Shown piece by piece: positions 17,098 to 26,305 of a DNA stretch of 64,000 bases; the first letter of the stretch is position 1, and every line of letters begins with the position of its first letter. Under the pieces are notes generated by a model. That model had not been told where the DNA came from, made no database searches, and saw only the letters and a list, made by a program, of their open reading frames with translations. Origin of the DNA: VAZQ01 sp035293945 (GTDB lineage Bacteria > Pseudomonadota > Alphaproteobacteria > Rhizobiales > Xanthobacteraceae). Where the stretch lies: the NCBI GenBank assembly GCA_035293945.1, contig DATGLV010000008.1, forward strand, positions 1-64,000, in the 5' to 3' direction. Position numbers and translations under genes: made by a program.

Positions 17098-17853
17098 TCA
17101 TGCGGTTCCGGCAGCCGAGACATTCATAAGCTTGGGATCTCCCAGATAGGCGGCGATCACCGCCGGATCATTGGCGACCTCCTGCGGCGTCCCTTCCGCC
17201 AAATTGCGCCCGAGATTGATCGCCACCACGCGGTCCGACAGGCTCATAATCGCGCGCATGACGTGCTCGATGATGAGGATGGATACGCCGCGCGCCCGAA
17301 TGGCGCGTATGACCTCGATCATGCGCTCGATCTCGGTCGGGTTGAGACCGGCCAGCACCTCATCAAGCAGCAACAGGCGCGGGCGACCACACAGGGCGCG
17401 CGCGAGCTCGAGCCGTTTCTTGCCGGCGGTGGTGAGCGCGCCTGCCGGCATGTCGAGCCGATCGGCAAGCCCGACCAGCGCGGCGATCTCGTGCACCACG
17501 GCTCGGCCCGCGCTGATCGACAGGTTGTCCCGCCCATAGCACGCACCAACCAGGCAATTGTCGAGCACGCTCAAGCCCGCCAGCGGCTGCACGATCTGAT
17601 GGGCTCGGGCGATGCCGCGATGGGCAACCGCATAGGATGGCTCACCCGCGATATCCTCGCCGGCGAACACGATCCGCCCGGAATCGGGCCGATGGACGCC
17701 GTTGATGAGATTGAACACGCTCGACTTGCCAGCCCCGTTGGGGCCGATGAGCGCGAGAATCTCGCCCTCCGCGACCGTGAAGGAGAGGTCCGCCACCGCC
17801 TGCACGCCGCCGAACCGCTTGCTCAGCGCGCTGACCTCGAGCAGTGCGCTCAT
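17098..17853 (-). CDS. livG: Branched-chain amino acid ABC transporter ATPase LivG
   Basis: The 251-residue ATPase has Walker A GPNGAGKSS, a signature-like TTAGKKRLELARAL in place of LSGGQ, Walker B LLLLDEVLAGLNP, and the switch histidine in IIEHVM. The changed signature is usual for LivG proteins. It overlaps livM by 4 bases, which couples their translation. Confidence 0.9.
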   Translation of the reverse strand: MSALLEVSALSKRFGGVQAVADLSFTVAEGEILALIGPNGAGKSSVFNLINGVHRPDSGRIVFAGEDIAGEPSYAVAHRGIARAHQIVQPLAGLSVLDNCLVGACYGRDNLSISAGRAVVHEIAALVGLADRLDMPAGALTTAGKKRLELARALCGRPRLLLLDEVLAGLNPTEIERMIEVIRAIRARGVSILIIEHVMRAIMSLSDRVVAINLGRNLAEGTPQEVANDPAVIAAYLGDPKLMNVSAAGTA

Positions 17854-18902
17854 TGCAGGATCGCCCGGGTGCGCGGCCAGCGCTGATGCAGGAAGCCGAC
17901 AAGGCCGCCCGGCGCAAACAGCACCATGGCGAGCAGAAGCGCGCCGGCGATCACCAGCTGTAGCTGCGACACCGTGGGCGAAGTGAGCAGATAGCCGCGC
18001 AGCTCCTCATAGACAAACGCGCCGACGAGCGGCCCGCTGACGGTTCCGCAGCCGCCCAGCATGACCATCACGATTGCTTCGATCGACAAAGTGAGATCGA
18101 ACGCGCCGACCGGCTCGATGATGCCGCTCTTGAAGAAGAACAGTCCACCGGCAACAGCCGGAAGGAAGGCTGAGATGCTGTAGGCCAGCGCCTTGTGGCG
18201 CGCCGTGCGCACACCTAGCACGCCGGCCGCATCCTCGTTCTGCCCGATGGCCAAGAGCCCAAGGCCGAAGCGCGACGTCTTGATTGCGTAGCTCAAGAGC
18301 AGCGAGGCCACCATGACGGCAACCAGCAGGAAATAGATGAGCCAGAGCGCCGCCATCGGACCGCCCAGCGGCTCGTAGGCGTCGAGCGACAGATAGATGC
18401 CGGTGGCCCCGCCCCAGGGTTCGAAATTGGCAACGAATTGCTGCACCGCCTGATTGACGCCGATCGTGGCAAGCGCAAAGAACGCGCCGCGCAGACGCAA
18501 AATCCCCGCACCGAACGCGAGCGCAAGCACACTTACCGCTATCCCGCCCGCGAGCGCCGCCGCCGGGAGCGGCCAATGCCAGCTGGTTGCGAGATAAACG
18601 CAGATATAGCCGCCGAGCCCAAAGAAGACGATGTTGCCGAAATTGATATAGCCGGCATAGCCGATCATTATGTTGAGGTTGCTCGCAAGCGTGATGTAGA
18701 CGGCGGCAAGCAAGAAGCTCTCGCGCAGCTCGACATCGTCGCTCAAATAAGGAGCGAGGGCGACCAGCACCCCCACCGCGACCATCGCGAGCGGGAACAG
18801 AAAGCGCGATGCCGGGAAAGCTGCCGCTCGATCTGGCTTTGCGTCGCCGTGCACGTGCTGCTCGGCGGGGGCCTTGCGATCTATATCCGCGGAGACTGTC
18901 AT
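17850..18902 (-). CDS. livM: Branched-chain amino acid ABC transporter permease LivM
   Basis: The 350-residue membrane protein has about nine hydrophobic segments. It carries the LivM landmarks NIMIGYAGYINFGNIVFFGL near residue 84 and the ATPase-contact loop GQNEDAAGVLGVRTARHKALAY. An extended polar N-terminus of about 30 residues precedes the first helix. It forms the membrane channel with LivH. Confidence 0.92.
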   Translation of the reverse strand: MTVSADIDRKAPAEQHVHGDAKPDRAAAFPASRFLFPLAMVAVGVLVALAPYLSDDVELRESFLLAAVYITLASNLNIMIGYAGYINFGNIVFFGLGGYICVYLATSWHWPLPAAALAGGIAVSVLALAFGAGILRLRGAFFALATIGVNQAVQQFVANFEPWGGATGIYLSLDAYEPLGGPMAALWLIYFLLVAVMVASLLLSYAIKTSRFGLGLLAIGQNEDAAGVLGVRTARHKALAYSISAFLPAVAGGLFFFKSGIIEPVGAFDLTLSIEAIVMVMLGGCGTVSGPLVGAFVYEELRGYLLTSPTVSQLQLVIAGALLLAMVLFAPGGLVGFLHQRWPRTRAILQ

Positions 18903-18939
18903 TTTCAGGGGCTAAGGCCAAAATCCGAAAGAGAAGGCA

Positions 18940-19800
18940 TCAGGCGCGCGACAGCGCGAAAAGGCCGCGGGGAAAAACCACCAGCGCGAGCACGAACAGC
19001 CCGAACTCGATAATCGGCGTCCAGCTCACCGGCATGAACGGCGTCGCCAGGCCTTCCACCAGGCCGAGCGCGATCCCGCCGAGCAGGGCTCCGGCCGGGT
19101 TGCCGAGCCCGCCCAGGACGGTCACCACGAAGCTCTTGAGCTGATAGGTCGATCCCGACAGGACCGTGAAGGGAAACAAGGTCGCGATCAAGGCCCCGGC
19201 CGCGCAGGCGAGCGCAACGCCGAGCCCGAAGGTGACGGCGAGCACCCGCTTGGTCGGAATGCCCGAGAGCTCGGCCGCCTCGCGGTTGCTGGCGACGGCG
19301 CGGATCGCCTTGCCGTAGCGCGCGTGATTGAGGAAGAGATAGAGCAAGCCGGCGATCAGCCCGGCAAAGGCGGCAGCCATCATATGCGTCCCGGTGAAGG
19401 TGTAACCCTGCCAACCGATGCCGGGCAGTGAAACCTGAATGTTGTAGGGACTGGTGGTCCACAGCGCCGTGCCGATGCCGATGAGCATCATGTTGCAGGC
19501 GAAGGTCGCGAGCAGGCTCATGAGAATGGGGCGCCCGATCACGCGATCGACAGCGACCCAATAGACCACGATGCCAACTGCGAAGCCCGCGATGGCGACG
19601 ATCGGAATGCCTTCATAAGGGGAGAGCCCGGCCCCGCTCAACAGGAAATACACGATGAACATGCCGAGCACGATCATCGCCCCATGGGTAAGATTGATCA
19701 CGCGCATGACGCCCCAAATGAGCGTGAGGCCCATCGCCGCAAGGCCATAGACCGAGCCCACCAGCACCCCGTCGACGACCGAAGCGAGCACCCCGATCAT
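18940..19800 (-). CDS. livH: Branched-chain amino acid ABC transporter permease LivH
   Basis: The 286-residue permease has about eight membrane segments, with the family start SVYGLAAMGLTLIWGVMRVINLTHG and the coupling segment VASNREAAELSGIPTKRVL. It pairs with LivM. A short gap of 37 bases separates them. Confidence 0.92.
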   Translation of the reverse strand: MIGVLASVVDGVLVGSVYGLAAMGLTLIWGVMRVINLTHGAMIVLGMFIVYFLLSGAGLSPYEGIPIVAIAGFAVGIVVYWVAVDRVIGRPILMSLLATFACNMMLIGIGTALWTTSPYNIQVSLPGIGWQGYTFTGTHMMAAAFAGLIAGLLYLFLNHARYGKAIRAVASNREAAELSGIPTKRVLAVTFGLGVALACAAGALIATLFPFTVLSGSTYQLKSFVVTVLGGLGNPAGALLGGIALGLVEGLATPFMPVSWTPIIEFGLFVLALVVFPRGLFALSRA

Positions 19801-19875
19801 GCCCGCCCCTCAGTGTCATCGCCGGACTTGTTTGGGCGATCCCGCATGGGGAGGATTGGTGCCCTCCTTGCGGAG

Positions 19876-19898
19876 ATGGCCGGGGTGTGCCCGGCCAT
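19876..19898 (-). repeat. Perfect inverted repeat between livK and livH
   Basis: ATGGCCGGG and CCCGGCCAT face each other across a 5-base loop. There is no T run, so it is more likely an mRNA-stabilising or partial-stop hairpin after livK than a full terminator. Its place fits the common need for more binding protein than permease. Confidence 0.6.
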
Positions 19899-19928
19899 GA
19901 CAAGACGGAGAAGCATTTCGCCCGCCAC

Positions 19929-21128
19929 TCAGTACAATATCTCGGCGGTCTTGGCGGCTTTCGGCCAGATCACTTCCTTGGTGAGCTGCCCATTCTTCTT
20001 CTGCCACTGGCTCAACACCATGGCATGCGCGAGCTGCAGACCATGCTCTTTCGGCTCGGTCGAGAACTTGGTGCGGCCGAACATGGTGGTCACATCGAGC
20101 TTGTTCAGTGCGGCCGCGACCTTGGCCTGCTCGATCGAACCCGCCTGCTCGATCGCATGCTGCAGCAGGAGCCCGGCCGTATAGCCGCCGGCCGCATGAT
20201 AGCCGGCATCGATCTTGTACTTGTCGGCGAAAAGCTTGCCGAATTCAGCCGCCGTGGGGCCGAAGTCGGGCTTGTAGGTCACCTGCGGAGCCCATTGCGA
20301 GGGGACCGATATGCCGAGCGCAGCGTCGCCCAGCTCGGCGAATTTGGGAGTATCGGGGGCGACCAGCAGGGTCACCCATTTGAGGCCGACTTTTTGATCG
20401 TACAGCTGGCGCGCCAGCGTCGAGCCGTCCGGATAGTGTCCGCCGCCCATCAAGGCGTCGGCCTTCGCCGAGACCAGCTTGTTGATAATGGGACCGAAGT
20501 CGGTGGTGCTGGGGCTGTAGGATTCATCCAATACCACGCTCACGCCCTGACGTTTGGCGAGATCGCGCGTCGCCTGCGCCACCGCCTTCGAGAACGGATC
20601 GTCCTCGTAGATGAAGGCGACCTGCGCGTGCGGGTTCTTCTCCTTCAGCGCATCGACCGCGCCCGCCAGGTATTGGCCGGCCGGCGAATAAACCTGGAAC
20701 AGATTCTTGTTGCCGAGCTGGTAGGTCTTCTCCTCGGCGCCGCCGGTCGTCAGCATCACCTTGCCGTACTGCTCGGAAATGATCGCCGCCGTGGCGACCA
20801 GGCCCGAAGAATAGGGACTGAACAGGAACTGCGCCTTGTCCTGGACGATCAGCCGCGTGTAGAGCTGCTGGACGCGCACATTCTGTGACTCATCGTCATA
20901 ATTGGCGAACTTGATCTTGTAGTGCTTATCACCGGCCTTGATGCCGCCCGCCGCATTCACCTCGTCGCGCCATAGCTCGAACCCGCGCATCTGCGCGACC
21001 GAATCGTTATTCAGCGCGCCGGTCTGTGACACCGTGAAGCCGATAGTGATGGTATCGTCCGCGAGTGCCGGGGCGGCGATGAGTGCGGCAGCGACGGCTG
21101 CGAGCGCGGCGAGCTTGTCGATGATCAT
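19929..21128 (-). CDS. livK: Branched-chain amino acid-type substrate-binding protein LivK
   Basis: The 399-residue protein has a signal peptide (cleavage after APALA) and a type I periplasmic binding fold starting DDTITIGFTVSQTGAL. It is first in the liv operon (livK-H-M-G-F). It captures the ligand in the periplasm. Ligand identity cannot be read, but the neighbouring leuA and ilv genes make branched-chain amino acids plausible. Confidence 0.9.
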   Translation of the reverse strand: MIIDKLAALAAVAAALIAAPALADDTITIGFTVSQTGALNNDSVAQMRGFELWRDEVNAAGGIKAGDKHYKIKFANYDDESQNVRVQQLYTRLIVQDKAQFLFSPYSSGLVATAAIISEQYGKVMLTTGGAEEKTYQLGNKNLFQVYSPAGQYLAGAVDALKEKNPHAQVAFIYEDDPFSKAVAQATRDLAKRQGVSVVLDESYSPSTTDFGPIINKLVSAKADALMGGGHYPDGSTLARQLYDQKVGLKWVTLLVAPDTPKFAELGDAALGISVPSQWAPQVTYKPDFGPTAAEFGKLFADKYKIDAGYHAAGGYTAGLLLQHAIEQAGSIEQAKVAAALNKLDVTTMFGRTKFSTEPKEHGLQLAHAMVLSQWQKKNGQLTKEVIWPKAAKTAEILY

Positions 21129-21422
21129 TGTTTTCTCCCCGAGGGCCTTTCGGTCGCTTCCAGGGGCGAAGAATCCGGGCGCTCCCTGGCCGACGCGACC
21201 ATTTTAGACCTTTCGCAAGCTTCACGATTGCGCCGGGCCCACGGCGGTGTCAATGCATCAATCGACGCTTGGCCTTGAGCACAAGGCGAGGATGCGGCAG
21301 AATCGCAGATTTTCGTTCTGCGATCGGTCGCCGGAACTGCCTCAGGAAGCGGCGTGCGGCGCAGCATGACACTGCGCCGCCCCGTACGCATTCGGGCCGA
21401 AGCCCGATTGGAGATGCATGCA

Positions 21423-23015
21423 TCAGATGGCGTCGGTCGAGTGCACGCGCCGCTCGCCGGCGACCATCTCTTCCGGCCGACCCCTCTGACGCTTGACCAT
21501 CAGCTTGTTGAGCGCGCCGAGATAGGCCTTGGCGGAGGCGACCAGCGTATCCGGGTCGGCGCCTTTGGCGGTCACCGACTTGCCGCTCTCGGACAGGCGC
21601 ACCGAGACCTCGGCCTGCGCATCGGTCCCGTGGGTAACCGCGTGCACCTGATAGAGCTCGAGGACCGCCTCGTTGGGCACCAGCGCCTTGATGCAGTTGA
21701 AGGTGGCGTCAACCGGCCCATTGCCGGTCGATTGCACCGTGTGGTGGCGGCCATCGATGTCGAGCGTCAAGGTCGCGGATTGCGGGCCCATCGTGCCGGC
21801 GATCACGGTGAGCGTGACCAGCTTGATGCGGTCCTGCGCGGTCGCGATCTCCTCGTCGACCAATGCCTCGATATCCTCGTCGTAGACGTGCTTCTTGCGG
21901 TCGGCGAGCGCCTTGAAGCGCACAAAGGCGTCCTCGAGCTGATTGCCGGCCAGGCGATAGCCGAGCTCCTCGAGCTTATGAACGAAGGCATGCCGGCCCG
22001 AATGCTTGCCCATCACCAGCGAGGTCTGCTTCACGCCTACGCTTTCCGGCGTCATGATCTCGTAGGTCTGGGTATGCTTGAGCATGCCGTCCTGGTGGAT
22101 GCCGGATTCATGCGCGAAAGCGTTGCGGCCCACGATCGCCTTGTTGTACTGCACCGGGAACGAAGTCACCGCCGAGACGAGCTTGGACGCGCGCGTCAGC
22201 ATGGTGGTGTCGATGTTGGTCCAATACGGCATCACGTCGTTGCGCACCTTCATCGCCATGACGACCTCTTCCAGCGAGCAGTTGCCGGCGCGTTCGCCGA
22301 TGCCATTGATGGTGCACTCGATCTGGCGGATGCCGGCGCGCACGCCGGCGAGCGAGTTTGCCACCGCCATGCCGAGGTCATCGTGGCAGTGGGCGGAGAA
22401 GCGCGCCTGATCGGCGTTGGGCACGCGCTCGCGCACCATCCTGATCAGCTCGAAATACTCCTCCGGGACCGTGTAACCGACCGTGTCCGGAATGTTGATC
22501 GTGGTGGCGCCGGCCTTGATCGCCGCCTCGATGCAGCGGCAGAGGAAGTCGCGCTCGGTGCGGGTGCCATCCTCGCAGCTCCACTCGACGTCGTCGGTGA
22601 AACTGCGCGCCCGGGTGACGGAGGCGACCACCATCTCGTGCACCTTGTCCGGCTCCATCTGCAGCTTCCACTTCATATGCACCGGTGAGGTGGAGATGAA
22701 GGTATGAATCCGCCCGCGCTTGGCCGGCTTGATCGCCTCGCCGGCGCGGTCGATGTCCTTCTGGCCCGCACGCGCAAGTCCGCAAACGACCGCGTTCTTG
22801 ACCCGCTTGGAGATCTCCTGCACGGCGTGGAAGTCGCCTTCGGAGGCGATCGGGAATCCGGCCTCGATGATGTCGACCCCCATCGCATCGAGCAGCTCGG
22901 CGACCTCGAGCTTCTCCTCGTGTGTCATCGTGGCGCCGGGCGATTGCTCACCATCGCGCAAGGTAGTGTCAAAAATGACGACGCGATCCTTCTCGGATTG
23001 TGCGGGCGTGGTCAT
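21423..23015 (-). CDS. leuA: 2-isopropylmalate synthase LeuA
   Basis: The enzyme joins acetyl-CoA and 2-oxoisovalerate, the first step of leucine synthesis. The catalytic TIM barrel begins with FDTTLRDGEQSPGATM, carries the metal-binding SAHCHDDLGMA, and is followed by the C-terminal regulatory domain that binds leucine (VTLTVIAGTMGPQSAT). I start at the ATG at 23015, with AAGGA about 9 bases upstream, giving 530 residues. The open frame to 23141 overlaps the leader hairpins and is not part of the protein. Control by attenuation is indicated by the leader ORF upstream. Confidence 0.93.
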   Translation of the reverse strand: MTTPAQSEKDRVVIFDTTLRDGEQSPGATMTHEEKLEVAELLDAMGVDIIEAGFPIASEGDFHAVQEISKRVKNAVVCGLARAGQKDIDRAGEAIKPAKRGRIHTFISTSPVHMKWKLQMEPDKVHEMVVASVTRARSFTDDVEWSCEDGTRTERDFLCRCIEAAIKAGATTINIPDTVGYTVPEEYFELIRMVRERVPNADQARFSAHCHDDLGMAVANSLAGVRAGIRQIECTINGIGERAGNCSLEEVVMAMKVRNDVMPYWTNIDTTMLTRASKLVSAVTSFPVQYNKAIVGRNAFAHESGIHQDGMLKHTQTYEIMTPESVGVKQTSLVMGKHSGRHAFVHKLEELGYRLAGNQLEDAFVRFKALADRKKHVYDEDIEALVDEEIATAQDRIKLVTLTVIAGTMGPQSATLTLDIDGRHHTVQSTGNGPVDATFNCIKALVPNEAVLELYQVHAVTHGTDAQAEVSVRLSESGKSVTAKGADPDTLVASAKAYLGALNKLMVKRQRGRPEEMVAGERRVHSTDAI

Positions 23016-23120
23016 GGAAAAGGGTCCTTCTCGTGGTTCGCGCCCTCTCTCCCCGCCCTGCTCCCGGTTTGCCGGAGAGGAAAGGAGGCGGGCGCTCGTG
23101 GGTTCCGTGGTTCCGGTCGA

Positions 23121-23162
23121 CCCCTGAGTGCCCAGGCGCAATGCCCAGCCGGCCCTCAGGGG
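23121..23162 (-). promoter_or_regulatory. leuA leader hairpin
   Basis: CCCCTGAG and CTCAGGGG (8 bp, perfect) enclose a 26-base loop on the minus strand. The first arm contains the stop codon of the leader peptide, so a stalled or finishing ribosome would control its folding. A second long imperfect stem (GCGCCC with GGGCGC, CTCTCC with GGAGAG) follows closer to leuA. Confidence 0.6.
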
Positions 23163-23260
23163 CTGATAAGAAGCAGGAGCCCGCCGCGAACGAGGGCAGC
23201 ACCGGCCAGGGCCAGTTCGGCCCCCCAGGAGATCGCGCGCAAATCGCGGCTGATCGACAT
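23156..23260 (-). CDS. leuL: leuA leader peptide
   Basis: A 34-codon ORF begins MSISRDLRA and ends GGLLLLISP, with four consecutive leucine codons (CTC CTG CTT CTT) and an isoleucine codon just before the stop. It lies 140 bases upstream of leuA on the same strand. Leucine shortage would stall the ribosome there and change the downstream hairpins, which is how leu attenuators work in many proteobacteria. It has not the size or composition of a functional protein. Confidence 0.75.
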   Translation of the reverse strand: MSISRDLRAISWGAELALAGAALVRGGLLLLISP

Positions 23261-23383
23261 TCTTGCCCTCGTCATGGGTCGCAAGGTTCGCGGATCAAGC
23301 TGAATTCCGCGTTAACGAAAAGCAGGCCCAAGCAGGCCTTTTAGCGGAAGAACCCATGCGGGCGCAAGCTCGGGTGCTGCCCA

Positions 23384-24286
23384 TCATCGCTTGCGGGCTT
23401 TGCGCGAGGCCTGGGCACGCAGCGCCGCGTCGATCTTGCGCATTTCCGCCCGCGTCGCGGCGCCGGCCTTGGGATAGGAGAGATTGAGCTTCTCGAGCGC
23501 GTCGATCACGGCGGCCGCCACGATCAGACGGGCGAACCATTTGTGATCCGCCGGCACCACATGCCAAGGCGCGAGCGGCCGGCTGGTGGCGCGGATCATG
23601 TCCTCATAGGCCGTCGCGTACGCGTCCCAGTGTCGGCGTTCGTTGACGTCGTTCATGGAGAACTTCCAGCGCTTGGCCGGTATTTCCAGGCGGTCGAGAA
23701 AGCGCCGGCGCTGCTCCTCCCTGGAAACATGCAGAAAGAACTTGAGCACCACGGTGCCGCTGCGGACGAGATGACGCTCAAAGGCGCGAATGTCTTGGAA
23801 GCGCTCCTCCCAGATCGACGGACCGATCAAGGTGCTCGGCACCTTCTGCTGTGCAAGCAGCTTTCGATGCACGCGCACCACCAGCACGTCTTCATAATAG
23901 GAACGGTTGAAGATCCCGATCCGACCGCGCGCCGGCAGCCGCATCGAAGAACGCCACAGGAAATCGTGGTCGAGCTCCTCGGCGCTCGGCGCTTTGAAAG
24001 AATGAACCTCGCAGCCCTGCGGATTCACGCCTGACATGACATGGGCGACGATGCTGTCCTTGCCGGCCGCATCCATGCCCTGCAGCACAATCAGCACCGC
24101 CCAGCGATCCTCCGCATAGAGGCGCTCCTGCAGCTCCCTGAGCCGCTCCACGTCGGCGGCGAGAATTTGCTCGCCGTCGTGCTTGTGGATACCGGCAGTG
24201 TGGCCGCAATCGATCGTGGCGAGCGCAAAGCGGCTCGGCTCGTCCACCCGATAGTGCTTGAGCATCTTGGCGGAATCGAATTTCAC
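23384..24286 (-). CDS. Polyphosphate kinase 2 family protein
   Basis: The 300-residue protein is a single-domain PPK2. Walker A is GMDAAGKDS (70-78); the lid region holds IFNRSYYEDVLVVRVH, and a KRWKFSMNDVNERRHWDAY motif follows. PPK2 enzymes transfer phosphate between polyphosphate and nucleotides; single-domain forms phosphorylate NDP or NMP. The exact class cannot be fixed by eye. It lies just upstream of the leuA leader on the same strand. Confidence 0.88.
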   Translation of the reverse strand: MKFDSAKMLKHYRVDEPSRFALATIDCGHTAGIHKHDGEQILAADVERLRELQERLYAEDRWAVLIVLQGMDAAGKDSIVAHVMSGVNPQGCEVHSFKAPSAEELDHDFLWRSSMRLPARGRIGIFNRSYYEDVLVVRVHRKLLAQQKVPSTLIGPSIWEERFQDIRAFERHLVRSGTVVLKFFLHVSREEQRRRFLDRLEIPAKRWKFSMNDVNERRHWDAYATAYEDMIRATSRPLAPWHVVPADHKWFARLIVAAAVIDALEKLNLSYPKAGAATRAEMRKIDAALRAQASRKARKR

Positions 24287-24341
24287 GGGTTTTGGCGATC
24301 GATGAGCGTGAAGTCGGAACTCGTAGATGCCGCGCCGAAGC

Positions 24342-26057
24342 TCAGAGCCCCTTGATCAAGCCGGCATTGATCAGCAGGCGATTGAAACGTCGCGCTTCGG
24401 CACCGCCGGCGCAAGCGTAGAATTGTCCCCGACAACGCTCGAATATCCGTTTCTGCTCGGCAAAGGAAGCATCGAGCGGCAGGCCGGCGAGCTCCTGCGT
24501 GATCATCGGCAGGTACGGGCCTTCGATCGTCTCGCGGGCCTCCTCCACATTGACCGGCTGATAATTGATGGCGTCGATGGCATAATAGGTGGTGAAATAG
24601 CGCGGATCGTAGCTCGAGAGCCGCTGCGCGATGCCCGCCTCGTCGAGCGACGGCTCCAGGATGAAGGATGCAAAATCAGGCTGGTGGTCGCCGTAGCGGA
24701 CCAGGAGGAAGGAATCGTCGGGGAAATCGCGCTTGAGATGATCGATGAGGTCCGTGTAGTCGCGATCGCTCAAGGCCTGCCGGCGCAGGTACTCATCGAT
24801 CAGGGGCGTATTCCCCAAGTCCTTCCATTCCGGCATCAGATCGGGGCGCCAGCGATAATCCCACGGATAGTGGTTCTGCGCGAGATACACGAACAGGAAC
24901 ATCGGCGCCTTCTCGTGCTCGCGCGCGATCATGCGGCGCGCAGCATCGTAGTAGAACTGGTCCGGCTCCACGCGGCTGGTGCCGAGCGATCGTTGGTCGT
25001 AGAAATTTTGCACGCCGGTCGACGCCTGAAAGCTGCGCGCACTCATGAAAGCGCCGAGCGCCGGATAGATCGAGAAGGTGCGGTAGCCGCAGCGGCGCAG
25101 CGCCGTCGGCAGCCCGCGCTCGACGCGGCCTGCGGCGATCCGTGTCACGTAGTAGGAGAATTTCCCGAATGAACGCGCCGAGAGGCCGGCGAGCACATTG
25201 TACTCGGTGTACCAGCTCGGACCGCCCGCGCCCTCGACCACGAAGTGGCGCGCCTTGCCGTCAAAGGACAGGAAATGCGAGCCGTAGCCGGGCGGCACCT
25301 TGATGCCGGGCGCAACCCGGATATCGAAGCTCGATTCATCATGGACCATGATGATGTGCGGCGGCTTTTGCGCCGGCACGCAGGTCGCATCGCCCAGCAG
25401 CCTCAGCCGATCGGTGACCGCCGCATCCGACTCCATGTAGCCGTGCCGCGTGAGCTCCGTCAGCGCGGTCACGCCCGATCGCACGAACTTGGACACATAG
25501 CCGCCGCTGAGGAATGTCTCCCAATCCTCCTGCGGCTCCGCCATCGACAACACCATGACCCCGGCAAGACAGGCGCTCATGCCGGCCAACGATGTCCGCC
25601 GCCGCAGCGGGAGCGTGTCGAGACGCCACAACAGCACGATCAGCGGCAGCACCAGGGCGATCGATATGATCACATCCCGATAGAGCCCCGGCATGATCGA
25701 CAATAGGAAGTTGATCGTGTCGTGATCGATGATCATCACGTCGAGGAAGCTCGCCGTCATCCAAATGATGTCGAACTTGAGCCGCGATACCAGGACCAAT
25801 AGGACGATGATCGACAGCGAAAGCGCGGCCGAGACCGCCGGCCGCCGGGTCAAGGCGAGCCAAAAGAAATTCAGAACGCCCCAGGACAGCAGGAAACAGA
25901 GCTCGGCGACGAGGTCGTCCTCGGTCAAGGCCATGATCGTCAGCGAAGCAACGTGCAGGAATGCGATGACCGCGACACGCAGGACATCGCGCCTGCCCGC
26001 CGGGTAGGCGGCACCGAGACGCTGGGCAAGGGCGGAAACTGCGGGAGGCATGGCCAA
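24342..26057 (-). CDS. Sulfatase-fold membrane protein, LTA-synthase-like
   Basis: The 571 residues begin with about five membrane helices (to residue 190), followed by a periplasmic alkaline-phosphatase/sulfatase-type domain. The metal/nucleophile motif is MVHDESSFDIR, and a late VRYGDHQPDF provides further metal ligands. Families of this build move phosphoglycerol or phosphoethanolamine onto lipids or glycans at the outer face of the inner membrane. Which group and acceptor apply here is unknown. It is a single gene. Confidence 0.78.
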   Translation of the reverse strand: MAMPPAVSALAQRLGAAYPAGRRDVLRVAVIAFLHVASLTIMALTEDDLVAELCFLLSWGVLNFFWLALTRRPAVSAALSLSIIVLLVLVSRLKFDIIWMTASFLDVMIIDHDTINFLLSIMPGLYRDVIISIALVLPLIVLLWRLDTLPLRRRTSLAGMSACLAGVMVLSMAEPQEDWETFLSGGYVSKFVRSGVTALTELTRHGYMESDAAVTDRLRLLGDATCVPAQKPPHIIMVHDESSFDIRVAPGIKVPPGYGSHFLSFDGKARHFVVEGAGGPSWYTEYNVLAGLSARSFGKFSYYVTRIAAGRVERGLPTALRRCGYRTFSIYPALGAFMSARSFQASTGVQNFYDQRSLGTSRVEPDQFYYDAARRMIAREHEKAPMFLFVYLAQNHYPWDYRWRPDLMPEWKDLGNTPLIDEYLRRQALSDRDYTDLIDHLKRDFPDDSFLLVRYGDHQPDFASFILEPSLDEAGIAQRLSSYDPRYFTTYYAIDAINYQPVNVEEARETIEGPYLPMITQELAGLPLDASFAEQKRIFERCRGQFYACAGGAEARRFNRLLINAGLIKGL

Positions 26058-26225
26058 AGCGCGACCGTGCCCGGCAATGGTTACAAGTGACAGATCCGGC
26101 GCAGCTCGCTCACGTCATAAAACTGTAAAACTTTTGTCATGGCAAGTTCACGTTGTCAAAAGCCATGGAATTTGAAGCCTTTATTGTGCGCCGCAACAGG
26201 ATCGTCGGGGGCCTACTGCTCCAAT

Positions 26226-26258
26226 CGGAAAGGGGCCGGTGCACCTGGCACCGACCCC
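26226..26258 (-). terminator. Terminator of the PEBP gene
   Basis: On the minus strand GGGGTCGGTGCC pairs with GGTGCACCGGCCCC and is followed by TTT. It sits about 50 bases after the stop of the PEBP-family gene. Confidence 0.6.
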
Positions 26259-26305
26259 TGACAAGGGCTTTGATACGAGCCGGAGTGATCCGGGCCGCAG
26301 ATCGA

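Noticed and set aside
21354..22688. 444-codon ORF on the plus strand
   Set aside because: It is the shadow of leuA; the translated product is His/Val/Asp-rich with no family pattern.
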